From assembly GCA_003254905.1 (NCBI GenBank), contig QANU01058261.1:49975-113974 (forward strand): DNA of 64,000 nucleotides, in the 5' to 3' direction. The stretch comes from Nissolia schottii (Eukaryota > Streptophyta > Magnoliopsida > Fabales > Fabaceae). Shown here one piece after another: positions 58,273-64,000 of this stretch. The stretch's first letter is position 1, and each line of letters opens with the position of its first letter. The notes under the pieces were generated by a model that was not told where the DNA came from, ran no database searches, and saw only the letters and a list, made by a program, of their open reading frames with translations. The position numbers and the translations under genes were made by a program.

Positions 58273-59980
58273 TGTTGATTAAATTTGAAAAATAAATTGA
58301 TGATGACAAACACTGTATGAACGTTCTAAATGTGTGCTAGTGTTTCAGGAAAGAAAAATCAAATAAGCAATATTATCTTCTTATTAGCATTGGAAATATC
58401 TCTAGTAAACTAAAGGAAGGAAGGGACTATGGAACAACATAGATTTCGGACTGCAGCAGAAATTATGTTGGCCAATATTAAATTGAGAAAATGACATAAA
58501 TACATTGGAAGCATTGGAAAGGGAAAGCATGAATAAAAGGAAGAAAAGGAAAATTATAATTGAAAGAGGAAAGAAGAGAGATATATGGGTTGACTTTAAT
58601 TTGAAAGAGCAAACAAGCATGTGCTCATAATTTGATCAAAAAGGAAACGTATTGCAGGAGTCCATCAGCATAATTTAAGGGAAGGAAAAATATTTTATTT
58701 TAAGGAGAAAAGAAAAGTATGGGAGACTCATTTGATGAAAAGACAAAGCATAGTTGGACTTCATTGGAAAAGGAAACAATACTTTGAATAAAAAGCAAGC
58801 TACAAAAGAAGAAACTCCAAAGTCAAAGAAAAAGAAAGAGATGAAGAACGCTTCAAGGAAAAGGTGTCAGCATGCTTTTGAAAAAGCAAGAAAGAAACAA
58901 ATCAAAAAAAAGATATCAAAGTACAAGCTTTCTTCCCAATACAAAAAGGCTGAAATTAAGCCATGAGTAAACTAAATAAAATAAAGAAATGGAAAGAAAC
59001 ATTTCTTAAAGAAAGAAAGAGAATCACGTGATACAATTTTTGAAAGCAAAAATCAAGGCTCAAAGAAGACTTCCTTGCAAAAATGGTCTGGGTACAAAAA
59101 ATTGGAAAGCAAAAATCATGGAGCAAGAAAAGCTCTCCTTGCCAACGGTCAAGAAAGAAAAACGTGATGGAGGCAATCTTCTTCCAAACGGTCACAAGAA
59201 GCACATGGATGCAAAAATGGAAAAACAACATTCTTGGAGCAAGGAGACATTCCTACAACGGTCAAGAGGCAAAAGACTTAACTTCAAGATGATTGAAGAC
59301 AAATAAAGAAAGGGCACGAATCATGGAAGAAGGAATCATGGCAAAAATGAAGAAGATGGTCATCAAGCTTCAAGAATCAAGCATAAATAAGTGACCAATG
59401 ATCACTTTGAAAAACAAGACACTAGAGCCAAAAGAAAAACCATTCGTGATACTCTCTCCCAAGTGCTTTACACCTCTCAATCTCTGATTATTTTGGTCTG
59501 TATCTTGGTTTGAAATTGTTAAGTGTCTTCGTTGTTTGAAAATCTTTTGAAAATCATTTTGGTGAGCAACAGAAAGCTTGAGAGAAAGAGTTGGTTTCAA
59601 GTTTCTGTTTTGGTTTGAAAAATTCCTAAGTGAAAGGAATAATTGTTTTGTCTCTGTACTTGAAAAATTAGTTTGAAAGAAAATTGAGTTCGGCGTTTGA
59701 AGAACTGGACGTAGATTCCCGTTAAGGAATCGAACCAGTATAAATCTCTGTGTAAATTTTCTTTCTCTCTATCTTTTACACATTCTGCTTTTAAAATTAT
59801 TCAATTGATAATTTTCGTAAAAAATAAGTTTTTTTTTGAGAACTTGTCTCCCAGAAAACTAGGAGATATCTCCTAAAATTTTAGGAGACAAACTTTTAAA
59901 AGGGACCAGAATTTTTTTTTTTTTTTAAAAACTCTGTCTTAGATTCAACCCCCCCTTCTCTAAGACACATAAAACCATCA
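58273..59980 (+). mobile_element. long LTR, family L (copy 4), probable solo LTR
   Basis: Starts tgttgattaaatttg and ends acataaaaccatca, 1,708 bp. It matches the LTR at 56005-57694 and the truncated one at 37047-38630. Neither a polypurine tract before it nor a primer binding site after it was found. The flanking bases (tttat / tatgt) do not form a clear target duplication, so solo-LTR status is tentative. Confidence 0.65.
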
Positions 59981-60360
59981 TATGTCAATTATATTTTGTG
60001 AATAAATGTTTCCAATGATATCACATAATCTTGTTTAACTAAAACGTGGTCTCAAGCCTCAATCCAATCGCAATTAAATTAAGTATAACATGCAAAACCA
60101 AAGAAGCGCCCAAATGACATTTGTGCAAAGGGGGATAGAATGGGATGTTGAATCAGACTTCCAAACATTTAAAGTACTATAATTTTCAAGTCAAGCTCAT
60201 CTGAAATACTCAGGCATTTATAACTATTGATTTAATATGCACCAAAACGAAATTCACTAACCAACCAAAAGTGCATTTCTTAACCCTTATTCAATATCTG
60301 TTGCCTTCATTAAACTGCATTGTATATCAGTCACTCACACTGACGACAAGATAAGAAAAT
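59981..60360. other. 3' flank of the unidentified minus-strand gene
   Basis: AT-rich sequence expected to contain that gene's 3' UTR. Nothing else is recognised. Confidence 0.4.
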
Positions 60361-61659
60361 CTAATTCGTTCCAGAAAGAATCTCCTTAAACACTTCCATC
60401 GAACCGAGTTGTTGCTCATAGAAATCGATCAGCTGAGACAATGGGAAGAAAATTATTAGGTTCAGTTAAAAAGGTCAGATGCACGTTTTCAGAAGCATTG
60501 GAAGTTTGAAGCAATGCAAAGTTGACAAGGAAATTAATAATGAACTAAGTCTAACATTGCTACAGAATTGCGGATTACCAGAAGTGGGTAGTGCTGCTTC
60601 AGATATTCGATATCCACTGAAACTTCTGTACCATCAGACCTATGAGGTTAATCAAGTAAGAATTATGTGAAAAAGCTTGCAGGATATATATAATTATTCA
60701 AAATAATTGATTTCATTACAATCTCCATAAACAAGGTATACAAATTAAGTAACGATCAAAAGTGGAACAATCAAGGGGGCTAAAATGGAAATATCTTCAT
60801 GTCACATTCCCTCTTTATTGTATGTTCTTCATTTAAATAGATTATTAAATTCATTTTCAATGAATGAAAAAGTCAATTTAGGAAATATTAACCAAGTAAT
60901 TAAAGTATTAACCCCATAAACTAGATACATTAATTCCGAATGTTAAAAACCTTCAACAATGAACAATAAATTTTGAGTATGGGTGCATGACTGAACTTCA
61001 GTATTTTAATGACCAAAATCATTATATCATTATATTTCGTTGTTGAGTATTTAAGATTTTTAGTTATGAGTTCATGAGACAATGCTCGCTTTTGTTGAGC
61101 ATAAATGTGCATCCAACTAACCAACCATTAAACAACTCATTATAATACCAAACCAATAACTAAGACATGATCAAAATCCCTAAAATTTTCAACTTTTAAT
61201 AACCACAGTTGCATGTGACTCCAGTCCCTCGACAATCTACTCATTCTACTTATTTGTGGGATATTTAATGTCTCTACTTGGTAGAATTTGATTTACAAAT
61301 CAAATCATTTTTCATCTCATTTGATTCCAAACACACCCTATGGTGGGTTCATGAACCAATGCTCTCATTATTTAGGGAGAAAATTTATTTAGTTTTGCAA
61401 ACATACTCAACAAATAATAATGTAATAACNTGAAATATGGAGTTGTTAGTTGAGTGACTAACCTCGTAGCAATAAAGGTCTCCACGCTGCCAGGGAAAGA
61501 AAGTGAAGGCGCGGCTACAATCTTCACAAAATTTTCCCCTTCACGAATTGGGTCAACAATATGCATATTGCACTGTGGTGGAAGCTGACGCCTCATCCTA
61601 GGCAGTGCGCAGTGAGTGACATGGCCACGTTTGTGCTTTTGCTGTTTTCCTGATTTCAT
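60361..61659 (-). CDS. unidentified small protein gene, three exons readable
   Basis: Exons on the minus strand: 61463-61659, 60579-60639 and 60361-60432 (stop TAG). The junctions are GT-AG and the split codons agree: phase 2 at the first, phase 0 at the second. This gives 109 aa if the ATG at 61659 is the start. The N-terminus is basic (KQQKHKRGHVTHC). The centre reads MHIVDPIREGENFVKIVAAP, then GSVETFIATR, SDGTEVSVDIEYLKQHYPLL and LIDFYEQQLGSMEVFKEILS before the end. I do not recognise the family. No signal peptide or membrane segment is seen. Further exons upstream are possible: a TATA-like box and leader-like exon lie at 63545-63680, and a 29-nt exon-like segment at 63346-63374. A single N at 61430 lies in the first intron. 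Confidence 0.55.
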
Positions 61660-62590
61660 GCTTTAGAAAACATGCATGTATAGAATCAGGGCAATGTTAC
61701 GCAACTATTGAGTCAATATAATTTGTAAGAGAAAGGATATGGTGGCTCCGTAGAGAAATTTCATAGTGTCTCAAGGACTTTAGGCGTGGTTATTTGTTAT
61801 TTCAATCATAGTCACTCATGGGGGGGGGGGGTAGGAATTAAGAGAAGCTTTATTTCGTATTCCAATATGTTATTTGGAACAATAACAAACATGGTAAGCA
61901 AGGGTTTGAACATGATTGATCCTAAGCGCGATTGGAGGGGTGGGGGATGGTGAATTACCAGTTCTTGAAAGCATCAATGAGACTGACCAGAGATTATCAA
62001 GAGGCTCCTAGGTAGGGCTGAACACGAGAATGGGGTAAGAAAAAATTCAATCCAATTAAATCTCTATAGGTTGAGTGAGTTTAGTTTTTCAATTTTTTTT
62101 CTTCGCAAAATCCGACCCGATCATTTACGGGTTGGATCGGATCAAGTGATCGAGTTATTTATTTATTTTTATTTTAAATTTAAAAATTTGCAAATAACAT
62201 AAAAGAAAGGTAGGAAAAGAAAAAGAAAATTGAAAAAAGAAAAGAAAGGTAGGAATTGTGTATATGTTTATGAGAAGAGACAGTGATGTAAAGATAAATA
62301 TGAAACAAATAATAAAGAAATTGTATGTATCTTTACCTATTGAGACAATGATATAAAAAAAATTAATTTTTTTTAAAAAAAATAATTGTGTTGATTGACC
62401 TAATCCCAAAATATTATATTGGGTTAAGTTGAATTAGTCGGGTTATCAAGTTGACATGTATCCATGTGCACCATTACTCCCCCGTGTTGGCAGTCTCCAA
62501 CAATCTACGCCTGTCAATTACTACAATGGAAGCTTCTAACATGATACCAAAACAAGTTGGTGAAGTGATGCTAATGAAAAATCACTTGTT
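61340..62590. repeat. segmental duplication 2, copy B (without the LTR insertion)
   Basis: Partner of 54718-58110. It runs straight from catcaatgag into actgaccagagattatcaag at about 61982, where copy A has the LTR element. It also keeps about 170 bp (about 62320-62525) that copy A lacks. It contains the intact exon of the minus-strand gene. A 10-bp G run (61820-61829) is private to this copy. Confidence 0.75.
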
Positions 62591-63544
62591 ATTAAAGGTA
62601 ATCATCCCAAATTTATATATATACAGACACACACGCACCCTATAGACTATGAAAATGACAATTAGATCCTCTATATAAAAACGTACGCAGCCTCTTACAT
62701 GGGGGCTTGTGACTTAGTGACCACATGGTCACTAAACTGCAACCCTTCAAAACCAAATCTAATGGTCGAAATTAATTAATATTATAGTTATTTATATGTG
62801 TGTGTACAAAAAAAGGTATTTTTATATTATCACATTTATCAAAATAATTTCATCCATGACGTGTCAAGACTACGATTGTGAATCTAATCGTGGGCTTGCA
62901 GACTGTGTTTGGGGTGACAAGAAATTTGGAATTTAGGGGAATTATTGATGGTTTGATGGCGGTGCCATATTCTAAAGGTGGTGGTGCGTGCTTGGGTGGC
63001 TCATGGAAATGGAGATGTAGAGGTTTTGGACATCTTTTAACATAGTCTCACTTTGTTATCATCAGTCTCAAATTAAAACTTACGAGGTAGCCGGTTTTCG
63101 TCTGAACTATTCAAATTAAATAATATTAAACCAATGATTTATCGACATTTTTTAAGTCTTATGATTTTTTTTTTGCGAGCATGTTAGAAGCAGTCGGCCA
63201 GTGGCTTTGTGTCAATGTGAGTAAGTGAATTGTAACGTAAAATTCTCACCAGACCCAACAAAACAAGAACGAACGAAGGAACCACAAAAAACAACAGCAA
63301 CAATAATAACAAGAAAAGAAGAGTTTAGGGAGGGATTGGACTGACCATTTGATGATGATGGACGACAACGGAGCCTGTAGTGTTTGAATTTGTAGCATAA
63401 TTTAATTAGCAAGAAAGAAAAAAAAAACCCACACAATAGATTTGATACATATTATATGAGAAAAAGAACAAAAAGAATGGGCTTGCTTAGTAATAAGAAA
63501 AAATAAAAAAATAAAAAAAATAAAATAAAGAAAAAGAACCAACC
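62591..63544. other. spacer or upstream intron of the unidentified gene
   Basis: No gene recognised with confidence. A 29-nt segment (63346-63374, minus strand) has a good acceptor (caaacactacag) and a donor (aaatg then gtcagt), and could be a small exon. Confidence 0.35.
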
Positions 63545-63680
63545 CTAGGCATCCTCTCAATTTCGTAGAAGCTGGCTGGGGCTGAAGGGTGAAGGCTGTG
63601 GCAGCAGAGGTGCTTGGGAGGTTGAGGCTGAAGAAGCAGAGGCACAATGAGCAGACCCCAATTAGATTAACCGTTTTATA
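63545..63680 (-). promoter_or_regulatory. TATA-like box and possible leader exon, minus strand
   Basis: On the minus strand TATAAA (63675-63680, in gagctataaaacgg) is followed about 30-40 nt later by a C/T-rich stretch (ctctgcttcttcagcctcaa). This ends in gaggatgcctagg then gttggt, a possible splice donor near 63545. It would suit a promoter and 5' exon for the minus-strand gene below. No transcript evidence is available. Confidence 0.35.
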
Positions 63681-63769
63681 GCTCAATTTATCCCTCCCAT
63701 TCATCCCACCTGGACACAATTTGTGAATCTCCTCTAAATCTTCTATATTTCCCCTTTTTTTTTAATAGG

Positions 63770-64000
63770 GTTAATTATGTTTTTGGTCCCTATAAAATTT
63801 AAAAGTTTGGTTTTAGTCCCTGCGTAAAAGTTTTAGTCCCTGCAAAATTGTAAAATTAGGTTTTAGTCCTTGAGATGGGGTGAGAGTTGACTGTGCTGAC
63901 GTGGTGCTGACGCGGCGCGCCACGTGGCATAACCCAAACACCCAACCCAGACCCATGACCCAAACCCAATTTTGACCCGACAAACCTGTTCTGTCCCCAC
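63770..64000. repeat. dispersed 'ggttttagtccct' repeat, cut by the window end
   Basis: It starts gggttaattatgtttttggt and contains at least four spaced copies of a tttagtccct phrase, then a GC-rich block (gacgcggcgcgccacgtgg). Blocks of this style are dispersed in legume genomes. The element runs past the end of the window, so its class cannot be told. Confidence 0.5.

Noticed and set aside
63402..63719. 105-aa minus-strand frame with a Leu/Phe-rich end
   Set aside because: Its hydrophobic half translates an AT-rich tract beyond a likely splice donor; I treat the region as leader/promoter.
1..64000. CRISPR arrays, operons, bacterial-type promoters, rRNA and canonical tRNA genes
   Set aside because: None was seen. 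The direct repeats present are microsatellites, LTRs or segmental duplicates, and the sequence is plant nuclear DNA.

Overview
This is a window of plant nuclear DNA. It is AT-rich, its genes are split by GT-AG introns, and its protein families are plant ones: a plant mitochondrial calcium uniporter, CBSX3, a nepenthesin-type aspartyl protease and a DOXC dioxygenase. Transposable elements fill the gaps between genes. The repeat types look like those I associate with legumes (Fabaceae), but the species cannot be fixed from sequence alone. There is one 520-base N gap (28153-28672) and two single Ns (38631, 61430).

Layout. 1-7321 (+): the 3' half of a RecQ helicase gene with RQC, HRDC-like and C-terminal HTH regions. 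9314-11355 (-): mitochondrial calcium uniporter, two exons. 13515-19200 (-): a TLC-domain membrane protein with eight coding exons, one GC-AG intron and a leader exon. 19.2-23.7 kb: repeats, including a minus-strand Ty3/gypsy remnant split by a hAT element that carries a tonoplast sugar transporter fragment. 23921-26885 (-): CBSX3, five coding exons plus a leader exon. 27-32.4 kb: repeats, the N gap and a gypsy protease-region remnant. 32427-34007 (-): intronless aspartyl protease whose reading frame contains a SINE-like segment.

34-48 kb: a CACTA end, a long LTR, then two copies of a 4.06-kb segment (38632-42691 and 43622-47686). Each copy carries an orphan-looking gene for an acidic, Ser-rich, repeat-bearing protein. 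49201-52148 (-): a 2OG-Fe(II) dioxygenase, two exons, with an Au-like SINE in its intron. 54.7-62.6 kb: a second, older duplication. One copy is split by an internally deleted LTR element with perfect AGTAG target repeats; the other holds an exon of an unidentified minus-strand gene (60361-61659) whose exon phases agree.

The recognised single-copy genes do not form a pathway. Two act in mitochondria (MCU, CBSX3), one in DNA repair or recombination (RecQ), one in a membrane (TLC), one is a secreted or vacuolar protease and one a metabolic oxygenase. Transposon activity dominates the window: solo LTR, nested insertions, at least five MITE-like families, SINE pieces and two segmental duplications.
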